A stretch of 64,000 bases of DNA from Gilliamella sp. ESL0405. Lineage in GTDB: Bacteria > Pseudomonadota > Gammaproteobacteria > Enterobacterales > Orbaceae. Below, one piece after another: positions 48,183 through 57,913 of the stretch. Position 1 is the first letter of the stretch; each line of letters opens with the position of its first letter. Position numbers and translations under genes: made by a program. The notes below the pieces were generated by a model, which was not told where the DNA came from, searched no databases, and saw only the letters and a list, made by a program, of their open reading frames with translations. The DNA lies in assembly GCF_019469205.1 (NCBI RefSeq), contig NZ_CP048265.1:806001-870000 (forward strand), given 5' to 3'.

Positions 48183-48203
48183 AATGAGAATAGTTATCAT
48201 TTA
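48183..48203. promoter_or_regulatory. Fur box before the biosynthetic operon
   Basis: AAATGAGAATAGTTATCATTT forms a TGAGAAT-A-GTTATCA imperfect 7-1-7 repeat that fits the Fur consensus well. It lies about 75-95 bp before the start of the salicylate ligase/synthase gene. Confidence 0.72.
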
Positions 48204-48342
48204 TAAGGTAAAGGTTTCGTTAAAAAAGTTCTCCCCCTATCAGTCAAAAATATCCTTATCGGTTCTATTTTTTTAAGGCGTATATCTTTTCTGTTTTTAA
48301 GTGATTATTTTTTAACAATAAATTTTTTTGAAAATATTTTAT

Positions 48343-48362
48343 AAATAAGAATTATTCTGATT
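48343..48362. promoter_or_regulatory. Fur-like box before the ABC-importer operon
   Basis: TAAGAATTATTCTGA is a near-palindromic 7-1-7 element about 95-110 bp before the first ABC gene. It would allow iron control of the rightward transcript. Confidence 0.5.
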
Positions 48363-48454
48363 TGGATAATAATTAATCTTTTTAGGGTAGTAATGGTTAT
48401 TTAGAAAGGGCTATTTTTTAGCTTATTTTTGTCTTACTAAGGTTATTACCTATC

Positions 48455-50227
48455 ATGTTGATTTCTGGTTTATCACAAGATAAACAACAGGCTATTACGC
48501 TATTAAACTCGCAAAAGAAATATCTACTGTGGACAGTAGTGTTAACTATTTTGGCAGCTATTGCAGAGTTGCTACCTTTTTTAATTTTGTATAAGGTATT
48601 TAGTGCAATTATCAATTACCAGCCAGTAACTGCTTATTATTTAATTAAGTTGTCGTTAGTTATGGCAGGGGTAGTTTTACTGCGTTATATTTTTTATTGC
48701 ATTGCTTATTACCTTAGCCATCAAGCGGCTTATTCAATCCTTACTAAGCTACGTTACAAGCTGGTAAATAAACTCGCTTATGCCTCATTACCTTGGTTAC
48801 AACAGCATCCATCAGGCAAGTTACGACAAGCCATCATTCAAGATGTAGAACGTATTGAAACTTTTGTAGCTCACCATACGGTAGAGGGACTTGCTGCAAT
48901 AGTATGCCCTTTGGTGAGTAGTATTTTTCTGTTCTATTTTGATTGGCGTTTAGGCTTGGCAGCGTTAGTTATTGCCCCTGTGGTAATGTTAATTTCTAAT
49001 TGGATAATGCGTGGTATGAGTAAGGATTACGATACCTATATGGGCATGGCCGCCGAGTTAGACAGTGCCACTGTGGAGTATGTGCGTAATATTGCGGTAA
49101 TGAAAGTGTTTAATTTAAACGTTAAGCACTTTGAGCAGATGCGTAATCGGTTAGCTAATTATTATCAAACCATCCAAGTGATTACCCATAAAATTATTGG
49201 TGGCTGGTCAGTATTTGCCTCTTTGTTAAGTGCTAATGTGCTGTTTATTTTACCTGTTGGTATTGTTTTATTTATCCGTGGTGATATTGAGTTATCAGCC
49301 ATTGCCTTAACCATTATGTTAGGGGCAGGTATTTTAAGACCGCTAATGAAAGTTAATCAGCTTAGTTCGGAATTAACCGAAGTATTAGCAGGTTTAAGGC
49401 GTTTAATACCTATTTTATCCTTAAAATCAGCTAATAATAACACCACTTTATCATTAGCTGAACCTATTAGCTTGCAGTTATCAAATGTTAGTTTTAGCTA
49501 TCAACAACAGCAAGTCATTACTGATGTAAACATAGTGTTAGCACCTGCTACAGTGACTGTATTAGTGGGTAGTTCTGGCTCTGGTAAATCTACCGTTGCG
49601 CAATTGATGGCAGGTTTGTTAATACCTAGCAAGGGAGAAGTAACCATTGCAGGTGTGCCACTACAACAGTTATCTGATCAACAACGATCACAGCTGATAG
49701 GATTAGTTACTCAAGAACCTTTTCTTTTTCAAGGAACCATTTTAGATAATCTGTGTTTTGCTAATAAAGAGATTAGTGAACAGCAATTAGCGACTGCTAT
49801 AAAAGTAGCGCAAGCTGAGTCATTAATTAATAGTTTACCTGATGGCTATCAAACGGTAGTGAATGAGCAAGGCTTAAAGCTATCGGGAGGTGAGCGGCAA
49901 CGTTTAGCTATTGCAAGGGCATTATTGATGGATACTAATATTTTGATATTAGATGAAGCTACCGCCTTTGCTGATAATATTACCCAAAAGAACTTTTATC
50001 AGGCATTACGCACTTATTATCCCCACAAAACCATTTTAATTATCGCCCATAATAGCTATGGGGCAGAATCTGCTGAGCAAATTATTATTATGGAAAAAGG
50101 GCATATACAAGAAGTAGGTCAACACCAACAATTAATCGCCCATAATCCCTTTTATCAAACCATGTGGCAACAACAGCAAACGGTAATGGATTGGAGTATT
50201 GTTAGTCAAGAGGGTAAACAGCAATGA
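48455..50227 (+). CDS. ABC transporter, fused permease-ATPase (YbtP/Irp6-like)
   Basis: The 590-residue half-transporter has six membrane helices in residues 1-310 and an ATPase domain with Walker A VGSSGSGKST, signature LSGGERQR and Walker B ILILDEATAFAD. Although exporter-shaped, YbtP/YbtQ of this kind import ferric yersiniabactin across the inner membrane, and the LDEATAFAD variant is of that type. It overlaps the next ABC gene by 4 bp; the two should form a heterodimer. Position divergent from the siderophore operon supports an uptake role, but export cannot be ruled out from sequence. Confidence 0.85.
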   Translation: MLISGLSQDKQQAITLLNSQKKYLLWTVVLTILAAIAELLPFLILYKVFSAIINYQPVTAYYLIKLSLVMAGVVLLRYIFYCIAYYLSHQAAYSILTKLRYKLVNKLAYASLPWLQQHPSGKLRQAIIQDVERIETFVAHHTVEGLAAIVCPLVSSIFLFYFDWRLGLAALVIAPVVMLISNWIMRGMSKDYDTYMGMAAELDSATVEYVRNIAVMKVFNLNVKHFEQMRNRLANYYQTIQVITHKIIGGWSVFASLLSANVLFILPVGIVLFIRGDIELSAIALTIMLGAGILRPLMKVNQLSSELTEVLAGLRRLIPILSLKSANNNTTLSLAEPISLQLSNVSFSYQQQQVITDVNIVLAPATVTVLVGSSGSGKSTVAQLMAGLLIPSKGEVTIAGVPLQQLSDQQRSQLIGLVTQEPFLFQGTILDNLCFANKEISEQQLATAIKVAQAESLINSLPDGYQTVVNEQGLKLSGGERQRLAIARALLMDTNILILDEATAFADNITQKNFYQALRTYYPHKTILIIAHNSYGAESAEQIIIMEKGHIQEVGQHQQLIAHNPFYQTMWQQQQTVMDWSIVSQEGKQQ

Positions 50228-51972
50228 TTATAAAATGGTTTACCCCGTTACAACGTGTTATTAAATACAGTGGTAGAAAACCACAAATGTTTTATCAAGG
50301 CGTATTACTGCGTATAGCAGAACGTATTTTTGATTTACTGCCTTTCTTTATTGCTTACCTATGGTTTAGCTATATCTATCAGCATCTAAATGGTATGACT
50401 CAACAACAATTGATTATCAGTTTGGTGGTTGTAATAATTAGTTTGGTAGTGGTTTTAATAGTGCAGTTACTAGCGAGTTATTATGGCTATTTAAAATCTT
50501 TTGTGGGTAGTTACCATATTATTGCAGGCTATCGAGAAAGAATAATCGATCAAATACATGCGATGCCACTAGGTGAAATACAAAACCAGCGAGTAGGTGA
50601 ATTAACCGAAGTCGTAACCAGTGATGTTAAAAAGTTAGAAGGTATTTTCACCCATTCAGTGGCAGATATTTTATCGGCTAGCTGTGCCAGTTTAGTAATG
50701 TTTATGGTATTAGCCTGCTATAACTGGCAATTGGCATTAGCCTTAATTATCCCTCTGCCTGTAGCAGTTATTATTTTAGAAAAAGTTAAAAAGTATTTTT
50801 TAATTCAGAGCAAACAAAAACAACAACTATTTGCGCAGATTTCTGGCTTATTGGTTGAGTTTATCATGGGTATTAGAACTTTACGCTTATTTAATAAATC
50901 AGAACTATGGCTTAATAAACTCAACCAACAATTTATTAAATTAAAAGACAGTAATTTGCAGGTAGAAGCCTTCGGTGGTGGTGCTGTTATGTTATTTAGG
51001 TTACTGGTTGAGTTTGGCTTAGTAGCTCTGCTAGTAGTGATGGCTTACTTAATTACCGCTAAACAAATAACACCATTGGATTGGTTATTATTTATTTTAA
51101 TTGCCCATAAACTACTGCAACCGCTATTAACCTTACCCGAAAGCATTACTATTTTTCGTTATGCGATTGAAAGTGAAACTCGCCTACAACAGATGTTAGA
51201 TACACCACTCTTAAAAGAGCCACAAACACCTAAACAAGTTAGTGATTTTACTATAGCCTTAGAAAATGTCAGTTTTAGTTATGAGGTAAAACCAATCTTA
51301 CAGGATATAAGTTTTACTGTACCACAGGGTACTTTAACGGCTATTGTTGGTCCATCAGGTTCGGGAAAAACCACGTTATTAAACTTATTAGCACGCTTTT
51401 ATGAACCACAACAGGGGACAATTAACATAGGTGGGGTAGCTATTGGTGACATTGGTACAGAAGGACTTTACCAATGTCTTAGTATAGTTTTTCAACAAGT
51501 ATTATTACATCAAGGCAGTATTTTAGAGAATGTGGCCATTGGTAATCCTACTGCATCCCAACAGCAAATAGAGCAAGCCTGTAAAGCGGCTTATTGTGAC
51601 AGTTTTATAAATAATCTTGAGCATGGATATCAAACAGCTATTGGTGAAACGGGCAGTGGTTTATCAGGTGGCGAAAGACAACGTATTTCGATAGCTCGAG
51701 CATTATTAAAAGATGCCCCTATTTTATTATTAGATGAAGCGACTGCTTCAGTAGACCCAATTGCGCAATATGAAATTCAGCAAGCACTTACCAAATTAGC
51801 CCAAGGGCGAACGGTAGTAATGATAGCGCACCGCTTAAACACTATTCGTTATGCCGAGCAAATTATTGTATTGGATCAGGGCAGAATAGTTGGTTGTGGT
51901 AAGCACGACGATCTATTACAACATAACCAGTTATATCAACAACTCTGGCAAGCTCAAAGTATTAATCATTAA
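50224..51972 (+). CDS. ABC transporter, fused permease-ATPase (YbtQ/Irp7-like)
   Basis: The 582-residue partner has six membrane helices and an ATPase domain with Walker A VGPSGSGKTT, signature LSGGERQR and Walker B ILLLDEATASVD. It is expected to pair with the preceding protein, as YbtP and YbtQ do. The start lies within the end of the upstream gene (4-bp overlap). Both ATPase sites look complete. The condensation-fold gene follows after 27 bp. Confidence 0.85.
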   Translation: MIIKWFTPLQRVIKYSGRKPQMFYQGVLLRIAERIFDLLPFFIAYLWFSYIYQHLNGMTQQQLIISLVVVIISLVVVLIVQLLASYYGYLKSFVGSYHIIAGYRERIIDQIHAMPLGEIQNQRVGELTEVVTSDVKKLEGIFTHSVADILSASCASLVMFMVLACYNWQLALALIIPLPVAVIILEKVKKYFLIQSKQKQQLFAQISGLLVEFIMGIRTLRLFNKSELWLNKLNQQFIKLKDSNLQVEAFGGGAVMLFRLLVEFGLVALLVVMAYLITAKQITPLDWLLFILIAHKLLQPLLTLPESITIFRYAIESETRLQQMLDTPLLKEPQTPKQVSDFTIALENVSFSYEVKPILQDISFTVPQGTLTAIVGPSGSGKTTLLNLLARFYEPQQGTINIGGVAIGDIGTEGLYQCLSIVFQQVLLHQGSILENVAIGNPTASQQQIEQACKAAYCDSFINNLEHGYQTAIGETGSGLSGGERQRISIARALLKDAPILLLDEATASVDPIAQYEIQQALTKLAQGRTVVMIAHRLNTIRYAEQIIVLDQGRIVGCGKHDDLLQHNQLYQQLWQAQSINH

Positions 51973-51999
51973 ATAGCAAGTAAACACTAGGGAGCAACT

Positions 52000-53400
52000 A
52001 TGGCTGTAGGGAAGATTTATTTAGAAGCAATGATGCACCATTGTGGTATTTTATTTTCTAAAGGTTATCGTTTTAAAGGAACCATTGATAAACAGAAGTT
52101 ACAACAAAGTAGTACGGCAATACTGGGTGCCATCAATAAGTTTCAATATAAAATCACAGTTGCTAGTAATGGTGAACCATTATGGCAAAAAACATCAATA
52201 AACATACCCCCATTAATCAATATGCAATGCGCAGATATAGAACAACGCTTTGCTGAGTTTTCTGCTTCTATTTTTAATACATCTAAAGAGTTTGATGAGT
52301 TCCCAATGTTTTTTACGTTATTAGAAAGTGATACTAATGGCGATGAAAAAAATTATATTTTTGCTCAAACAGTTAATCATACTTATTGTGATGCAAGGGC
52401 AGCAGAGCTAATTATAAATTGGTTAATAGATTATTATAACGCCTTAGTAGAAGGTAATTTACAAGGGCAGCAAAAAATAATCACTAAGTTAAATAATTTA
52501 ACTACCTTAGCCAGTAAGAATGTTTATAGCTTTGCTAAGGCAGATTGTTTAATAAAAATGCCATGGTATAAACATGTGGCTAATCTATTTAAAATTATTA
52601 CTTATAAAATAAAAGATACGGGCAATTACTCTATTTCTTATGAGCAAATTAAGCAGAACTTAGCAGAATATCAGCAAAAATTACGTAACCCTATCATGCG
52701 TTACTATGATGTAAATTCTTTAATCAATTACTACAAAAAATATTATCCTAACGTAAACACTAATAGCCTTATTAGTGCATTATTAGTAAAAACTTTTTAT
52801 TGGCTTAATGTGCATAAAAAGCAATTAGCCAATGCTGAGATGATTAGTTATCGAATGTTATCAGATATTTTAACGCCCAAAATGCGTAACCAGTATTTAG
52901 GTAACTATATTGCTTATGTACCCGTAACCATGAATGCTAATCAATCATTAATAGATATTGCACAAAATATAGATGCATGGGTAAAGGAATTTCGCGATAC
53001 TAAATTAGATGTTAGTCAGTATAGTTTTTTAGAGTTTGCTATTGCTAAAAAGTTAGTGGGGAAAAAAGATGATCCTATTTCTTTTACCCATACCTCATTT
53101 AATAACAGGCGTTTATTTAAAAAAGTAAACACATTAATAGGGGCTACTTTTATTGAAATGATTGCCTCTATTAATTCTGAGCCGCTAGATTTAATGGGGG
53201 CTATGATGAATAATAAAATTATCGCCTGTACTTCTTTATCCAATAGTAATCGCTTATATTTAACTTTTTATCCATTAATCGGTTCAGATCAACCGAGTAT
53301 TGATGTGGCCGATGCTTTGGCTCTAGTTATCACTCAATTACAACAAGAATTACCCGATAAGGAAATGATAAGTAAGCAAGTGATAAGTTCAGTTGCTTAA
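52000..53400 (+). CDS. Stand-alone condensation/acyltransferase-fold protein
   Basis: The 466-residue protein resembles the chloramphenicol acetyltransferase/condensation superfamily. The HxxxD active-site motif is present as N126-H127-TYC-D131, followed by an amphipathic helix (ARAAELIINWLIDYYNAL). No carrier or adenylation domain is attached. It is cotranscribed with the ABC pair behind a GGGAGCAACT ribosome site. It could acylate the siderophore or an alcohol formed by reductive release, or act as a free condensation enzyme. I do not recognise a named homologue in known pyochelin- or yersiniabactin-type clusters. It converges with and overlaps the next gene by 4 bp. Confidence 0.6.
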   Translation: MAVGKIYLEAMMHHCGILFSKGYRFKGTIDKQKLQQSSTAILGAINKFQYKITVASNGEPLWQKTSINIPPLINMQCADIEQRFAEFSASIFNTSKEFDEFPMFFTLLESDTNGDEKNYIFAQTVNHTYCDARAAELIINWLIDYYNALVEGNLQGQQKIITKLNNLTTLASKNVYSFAKADCLIKMPWYKHVANLFKIITYKIKDTGNYSISYEQIKQNLAEYQQKLRNPIMRYYDVNSLINYYKKYYPNVNTNSLISALLVKTFYWLNVHKKQLANAEMISYRMLSDILTPKMRNQYLGNYIAYVPVTMNANQSLIDIAQNIDAWVKEFRDTKLDVSQYSFLEFAIAKKLVGKKDDPISFTHTSFNNRRLFKKVNTLIGATFIEMIASINSEPLDLMGAMMNNKIIACTSLSNSNRLYLTFYPLIGSDQPSIDVADALALVITQLQQELPDKEMISKQVISSVA

Positions 53401-54662
53401 AAGAAATATCTAAAACCTAGTTCAATAAAATCATTATTGGAATAGGAGCGGAATAGGCTTTGTGAATGACCACCACCCAGTACATAGAGGCGAGCAATAA
53501 AGGTCCAATGGTCGTTATAAGCGTATTCCGCATAAGTTTCTACTGAGTGTTCATTGTTATAACCGTAAAAGCCGCTAACACCCAATGTTAATGTGTCATT
53601 AAAAAAGGGTTTATTAACAGCAAAGGTAGCGCCATAGTTATCTTTATAGTTAGGGTAGTGATCCCAAAATAATTGAATATTAGCGTACAGATTATCATTA
53701 AAGTTTCTATCCCAACCTAAGATAACTTGCTGTAGTTCAGAAAAATAAAGTAATCCTTGCTTATCATAAACGGGCAGTTGGTCTGTATAAGCCGCTTCAA
53801 TACGGTAGGTATTACTATTTTGACTGATGGCGGCATTAATATTCCATGTACGTTGTTTAGTGGGTTCTAATAAAATATGGTTGTTGCCTTTTACTTTAGC
53901 TGAGGGTAAATCAGAATAACCTTCAAAGTAGGCAAAGCCCCAATCATAACCTTGATTATATTGGGTAAATCTAGCTCCTAGTTCGGGTTTATGGGGGTTA
54001 TATTTTTTAGTTAATTGGATTAAACCTGATTTTTCATATTCTCTTAACTGGTGGAAAGAATCTGGTTCCCAAGGGCTACCGTATTTAGGCAGTTTGCGTT
54101 CACGACCAAAGGGCATAACCACTAAGTCAACTGCACCAAAGGAAAACTGTTGTTCTAAACGCATTAACCAGGAAGGGCGCTTTTGAATGGTTCTACCATT
54201 GGCAATAGGATCCCGTAGATAGGTGGCATTTAGTAGGTCAATAGTACTGCGTCCATCTGTTGTACCCCAAGTGATTCTTTGTTTGCCAATGGTTAATTGG
54301 GTAGCAGGTAAATCAATAGCTGAACCATGAAAAACCATATAGGCTTCATTTAAATCAGCGCGCGTGGTTGGTTGATAACGATAGGTGCTAGGGTCGTAAT
54401 CAAGGTAAGTATTGATATAAGCTTTCCATGTCTCTTGCTCATACAATAAGCTGCTGTTTAAGCGTTGCCTCGTAGATAGCCAACGCTGTTGATTAGTAAA
54501 TTTTCTATTACGACTTTCTAGGGTATTAGAGAAGCGCCAATTTTTTTTAAATTCTGTTTGCTCGTTTAAATTAAAATCAAAGGTATCATCTGCATAAACA
54601 GTAAAACAGCTTATTAATAAGATAAAAAAACTATATAAAGGCAGTCGTTTGCAAAGCACCAT
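53397..54662 (-). CDS. Outer-membrane beta-barrel protein (DUF1302-like)
   Basis: The 421-residue protein has a signal peptide ending in VYADD and many alternating, aromatic-rich strands typical of a barrel. Features such as LNEAYMVFHGSAIDLPATQLTIGKQRITWGTTDG resemble DUF1302-type or alginate-export-like porins, and it ends in FRYFF, a good barrel C-terminus. It is the third gene of a set after an RND-type exporter and a LolA-like protein, so it may be the outer-membrane part or accessory of that export route. No substrate is known. Confidence 0.65.
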   Translation of the reverse strand: MVLCKRLPLYSFFILLISCFTVYADDTFDFNLNEQTEFKKNWRFSNTLESRNRKFTNQQRWLSTRQRLNSSLLYEQETWKAYINTYLDYDPSTYRYQPTTRADLNEAYMVFHGSAIDLPATQLTIGKQRITWGTTDGRSTIDLLNATYLRDPIANGRTIQKRPSWLMRLEQQFSFGAVDLVVMPFGRERKLPKYGSPWEPDSFHQLREYEKSGLIQLTKKYNPHKPELGARFTQYNQGYDWGFAYFEGYSDLPSAKVKGNNHILLEPTKQRTWNINAAISQNSNTYRIEAAYTDQLPVYDKQGLLYFSELQQVILGWDRNFNDNLYANIQLFWDHYPNYKDNYGATFAVNKPFFNDTLTLGVSGFYGYNNEHSVETYAEYAYNDHWTFIARLYVLGGGHSQSLFRSYSNNDFIELGFRYFF

Positions 54663-54672
54663 TACGATTCCT

Positions 54673-55443
54673 TTAGCGTTTTAGTTTATTTTGATCAAAA
54701 ATATTATCCGCAATATTGGTGTTGTATTGTGTATCTGAATATTGCATAAGGGTACGTGTATTACGTAAGCTGTTTTGCATCACTAATTTGGTGGGCGTCC
54801 AAATATTATCTATTTGTTTAAAATCACCCTGTTGCAGGGTTTTGGTTAGTCTATTGTTTTGGTCGATATATTCTATTTTTACTGGTAGGTTATATTCTTT
54901 ATCGACCCAAATACGTCTTTTGCTGTAGTTAGTTTCATGTTGTTTTTCGGGGATAGCTGTGGATTCTATAACATAAGCTGGTCTGTTGTTGATAGTATCC
55001 ATTTTAATAAACTGATGGGTGTCGCTGTCTACATGGCGATACTCCATATCTTCTAAAGCAAAATCACTACGCATAAAGGCACTTTTTTTACCACCACCAC
55101 TAATACGCCTTACCATATTTTCTGAAGGAAAGTAGACCCATAAATCATCTTCTTTTTTAGGGTCATCATATGACCAAGATAAAAATTGAGTATCTTGAAT
55201 ATCAATCGGTTCTATAAACTTATTAAGTGAATGTCGGTTTTTACCGTACTTTTTTACCCACATTTCCATTTTACGAATTAGCTTTTGATTACCCCGTTCT
55301 ATCATCATCACTGCATAACGATGGGTATCTTTTGAACTATCCGCATTATCCACTAATACCGCAATATCTCGGCCTGTTAAGTTATCTGCATAACAAGATA
55401 AAGAAAAACAAACAGCTATTAAGATAAGTAAATATTTTTTCAT
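54673..55443 (-). CDS. LolA-like outer membrane lipoprotein-sorting protein
   Basis: The 256-residue protein has a cleavable signal (MKKYLLILIAVCFSLSCYAD) and then a LolA/LppX-like fold. The WSYDDPKKEDDLWVYFPSEN and MRSDFALEDMEYRHV stretches match proteins annotated as outer membrane lipoprotein-sorting proteins. In many genomes these are encoded next to RND exporters of the MMPL kind, as here (8 bp downstream of that gene). It may carry a hydrophobic substrate across the periplasm. Its role with the siderophore is inferred from context. Confidence 0.78.
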   Translation of the reverse strand: MKKYLLILIAVCFSLSCYADNLTGRDIAVLVDNADSSKDTHRYAVMMIERGNQKLIRKMEMWVKKYGKNRHSLNKFIEPIDIQDTQFLSWSYDDPKKEDDLWVYFPSENMVRRISGGGKKSAFMRSDFALEDMEYRHVDSDTHQFIKMDTINNRPAYVIESTAIPEKQHETNYSKRRIWVDKEYNLPVKIEYIDQNNRLTKTLQQGDFKQIDNIWTPTKLVMQNSLRNTRTLMQYSDTQYNTNIADNIFDQNKLKR

Positions 55444-55451
55444 GTTGATTC

Positions 55452-57803
55452 CTATGAGTGATTAATAACAAGCTGCTCTAGGGAAGCTTTATCTGAAAGT
55501 TGGTTATCTTGGGTTTCAGCGCCTAATGGTTTAAAAATAGAAAATAAAAGAGGGGTTACTAAAAAATCAGTAACTAATGCGGTGCTATAGGCGAAGATAG
55601 AGATAAGGGCAAAGATAAAAGGCCCATCATATTTAGTGTAAGCAAAGCCAATAAAGCCAGCACTTATCACTAGAGTAGTGAAAAATAATACGCGCCCAAC
55701 ACTGGAAACCGTATGCAAATAGGCTTCTTTATAGCAACCATATTTTTTAAAGTAGTATTGATAGCGACTAAAGAAATGGATAGTGTCATCAATAGAAACC
55801 CCTAGAATAAGTGGGGCGAGTGTTACCATAATCATATTCAGTTTAGCGCCCGTTAATCCCATAAGGCCAAGACTAAATAAAATAGGCAGTAAATTAGGCA
55901 CCATTGCAATTAAACCTAATTTAATCGAGCGTAATGCCAGCGACATCACAATAGCAATGGCAATAAATGCATAGGTAAAACTAAATAATTGCCCCCATGC
56001 TAAATAATCGGCTACTGCACTAAGAATACTTAAACCACCCGTTGCTTCAATCATTCTATTGGGCATTTGCTGTTGTACAAAATGGTTAACATCATTTTCT
56101 AGTTTTTGAATATCGGTTAGTTTTAGTGACTTAGTGCGTGCTTGAATACGTGCCATATCAAAAGAAAAACTAACAAACTGATCTAATAATTTGCCACCGC
56201 CTGATTCATAGAGTAATAAGTATTCTGCTACTTGTGCTTGGGATAGGGGAAGTTTATAAAAGTCTTGTTGGTTTTCGTGAACTGCTCGATTCATTTGTTT
56301 CAGCTGATCTAAAAAACTAGAGGTTTGCATAATCATTGGATGACTATTGAGATAATGCTGTAGTTTTTCAATATCTGCTATGGTGGCTAATTCTTTTACG
56401 CCATCTTCTTTATGGGTTTTAACCATAAACTCAATGGACATGGAGCCACCCATACGCTCATCCACAAACTCAAAAGACTGGCGTAATGGGTCTGTTGTGG
56501 GCAAATCGTGAATGAAGGCAGTTTCTATTTTTAATTGTGTTAGACCAAAGACAGCCAATAAAATAGCTATAGTAAAGCCAATGATAATTGATTTAGGGTA
56601 GAGCAAAACCATTTTGCACATCAAGATTAACGAGCGATCAAAGAAATCTTTTGAACGTTTAGTTTTACCATCCACCACAATGGTTTTATTCGAAGGTTTT
56701 AGCCTTGTAAAAGACAATAAAGGTAACGCAAAAATAAAGGTAACCAATAGCGCAATAAAGGCGCCTAATGCTGCTTGAAAACCTAATTCCTTAAGGGGAA
56801 TTAAGTCAGTAAATACAAAAGATAAATAACCAACCGCTGTAGTAACCGTGGTTAGAATAAGTGGTTTATAAATAATTGCTAAAGTTTTTTGAATAGCTTC
56901 GTGTGGAGTAGTGCCTTGTAGATAAAAATGCATAAACTCAGCAATCACATGCATGGTATCGCCAATACCTACACAAAGTAATAGGGTAGGCAGCATAATA
57001 ATTAACATATTAAGTTTAAAGCCAAATATTGCCACTAAGGCCATTGTCCAAATAATCGCAATAAACACCGTAATTAATGGAATAACTACACCAATAACAC
57101 TGCGGGTGGTAAAGGCGAGCACACAAGTCATCGCTATTAAAGCAATCAGTAACCAGATGGGGCCTTCCTGTGCGGTATCAGCATCTATTTGATAGCTCAT
57201 CACAGGCGCACCCACAATATAAGTGGTTAGGTCTGGATAGTTAGCCACCACCTGTTCAACAATAGGCGGTGTTTCTTTGCGGGGGTTAACACTGTCGTCA
57301 GGGTAGTTTATAAATTCAAGTAAAATGCCAACGGTATTTCCATCTTTGGCAATTAACCGATCATGATAAGCAGGGTCAGTTATTATGCTATCCCTTAGCT
57401 GCTGCATTTCCTGCTGAGATAAGTTAAAGTTATCAATTAGGGGTTTAATACTAATAGTATCTTGTTGGCCAGTAATGGATTCGACATTACCTATCCAAGT
57501 AATTTTATCTAAGTAGGGGACTTTATCATTCAGTTCCCTCACTAACTCTTTAATGCGGTTTAAGTGTTGGGTTTGGATAGGTTGTTTGGTATCGATTAAA
57601 ATAAAAATAAAATCGTCATTACCAAAGGTTTCTTTAAATTCTTCTAAGCGAACTTTGGTTTGGTCATTTTGTTGAAAGAAGCTTTCGTTCGAGTTGTCTA
57701 TTTCTAACTTGCTAAGTTGTGGAAAAGCGAGGGCAGTTATGATGGCTACCATAACAAGACATAAAACCCTATAGCGAAGAATAGCATTAATAATTGTCTT
57801 CAA
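55452..57803 (-). CDS. RND-superfamily exporter (MMPL type)
   Basis: The 783-residue protein has the RND plan: helix 1, a large periplasmic loop, helices 2-6, then the same pattern again. Conserved stretches include IIMLPTLLLCVGIGDTMHVI and VTLAPLILGVSIDDTIHFF, the paired sterol-sensing-like segments with Asp residues for proton relay. It starts with TTG at 57803 behind AAGGAG. Such single-chain exporters often move lipids or hydrophobic molecules. A Fur-like box in its promoter ties it to iron starvation, so siderophore export is the most attractive role, but it is unproven. Confidence 0.8.
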   Translation of the reverse strand: MKTIINAILRYRVLCLVMVAIITALAFPQLSKLEIDNSNESFFQQNDQTKVRLEEFKETFGNDDFIFILIDTKQPIQTQHLNRIKELVRELNDKVPYLDKITWIGNVESITGQQDTISIKPLIDNFNLSQQEMQQLRDSIITDPAYHDRLIAKDGNTVGILLEFINYPDDSVNPRKETPPIVEQVVANYPDLTTYIVGAPVMSYQIDADTAQEGPIWLLIALIAMTCVLAFTTRSVIGVVIPLITVFIAIIWTMALVAIFGFKLNMLIIMLPTLLLCVGIGDTMHVIAEFMHFYLQGTTPHEAIQKTLAIIYKPLILTTVTTAVGYLSFVFTDLIPLKELGFQAALGAFIALLVTFIFALPLLSFTRLKPSNKTIVVDGKTKRSKDFFDRSLILMCKMVLLYPKSIIIGFTIAILLAVFGLTQLKIETAFIHDLPTTDPLRQSFEFVDERMGGSMSIEFMVKTHKEDGVKELATIADIEKLQHYLNSHPMIMQTSSFLDQLKQMNRAVHENQQDFYKLPLSQAQVAEYLLLYESGGGKLLDQFVSFSFDMARIQARTKSLKLTDIQKLENDVNHFVQQQMPNRMIEATGGLSILSAVADYLAWGQLFSFTYAFIAIAIVMSLALRSIKLGLIAMVPNLLPILFSLGLMGLTGAKLNMIMVTLAPLILGVSIDDTIHFFSRYQYYFKKYGCYKEAYLHTVSSVGRVLFFTTLVISAGFIGFAYTKYDGPFIFALISIFAYSTALVTDFLVTPLLFSIFKPLGAETQDNQLSDKASLEQLVINHS

Positions 57804-57852
57804 GGGAGTAGCTCCTTCTATATTTGCTTGCCATAAAGAAATAGGTTGTAGA

Positions 57853-57876
57853 TAATAATGAGAAATATTATCATTA
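57853..57876. promoter_or_regulatory. Fur box between RND operon and TetR gene
   Basis: TAATGAGAAATATTATCATTA contains TGAGAAA-T-ATTATCA, a strong fit to the Fur 7-1-7 pattern. It lies in the 110-bp divergent promoter, about 50 bp from the RND start and 40 bp from the TetR start. Confidence 0.75.
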
Positions 57877-57913
57877 GAACGACATTAGAAAAATGATAGA
57901 AAATAATAGATAA

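Larger units (their letters stand above)
48110..48454. other. Divergent promoter region of the siderophore operons
   Basis: This 345-bp AT-rich gap lies between the start of the biosynthetic operon (minus) and the ABC-importer operon (plus). It holds two Fur-like boxes, listed separately, and no coding frame. A binding site for the AraC-type regulator is expected here, but I could not define it. Confidence 0.65.
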
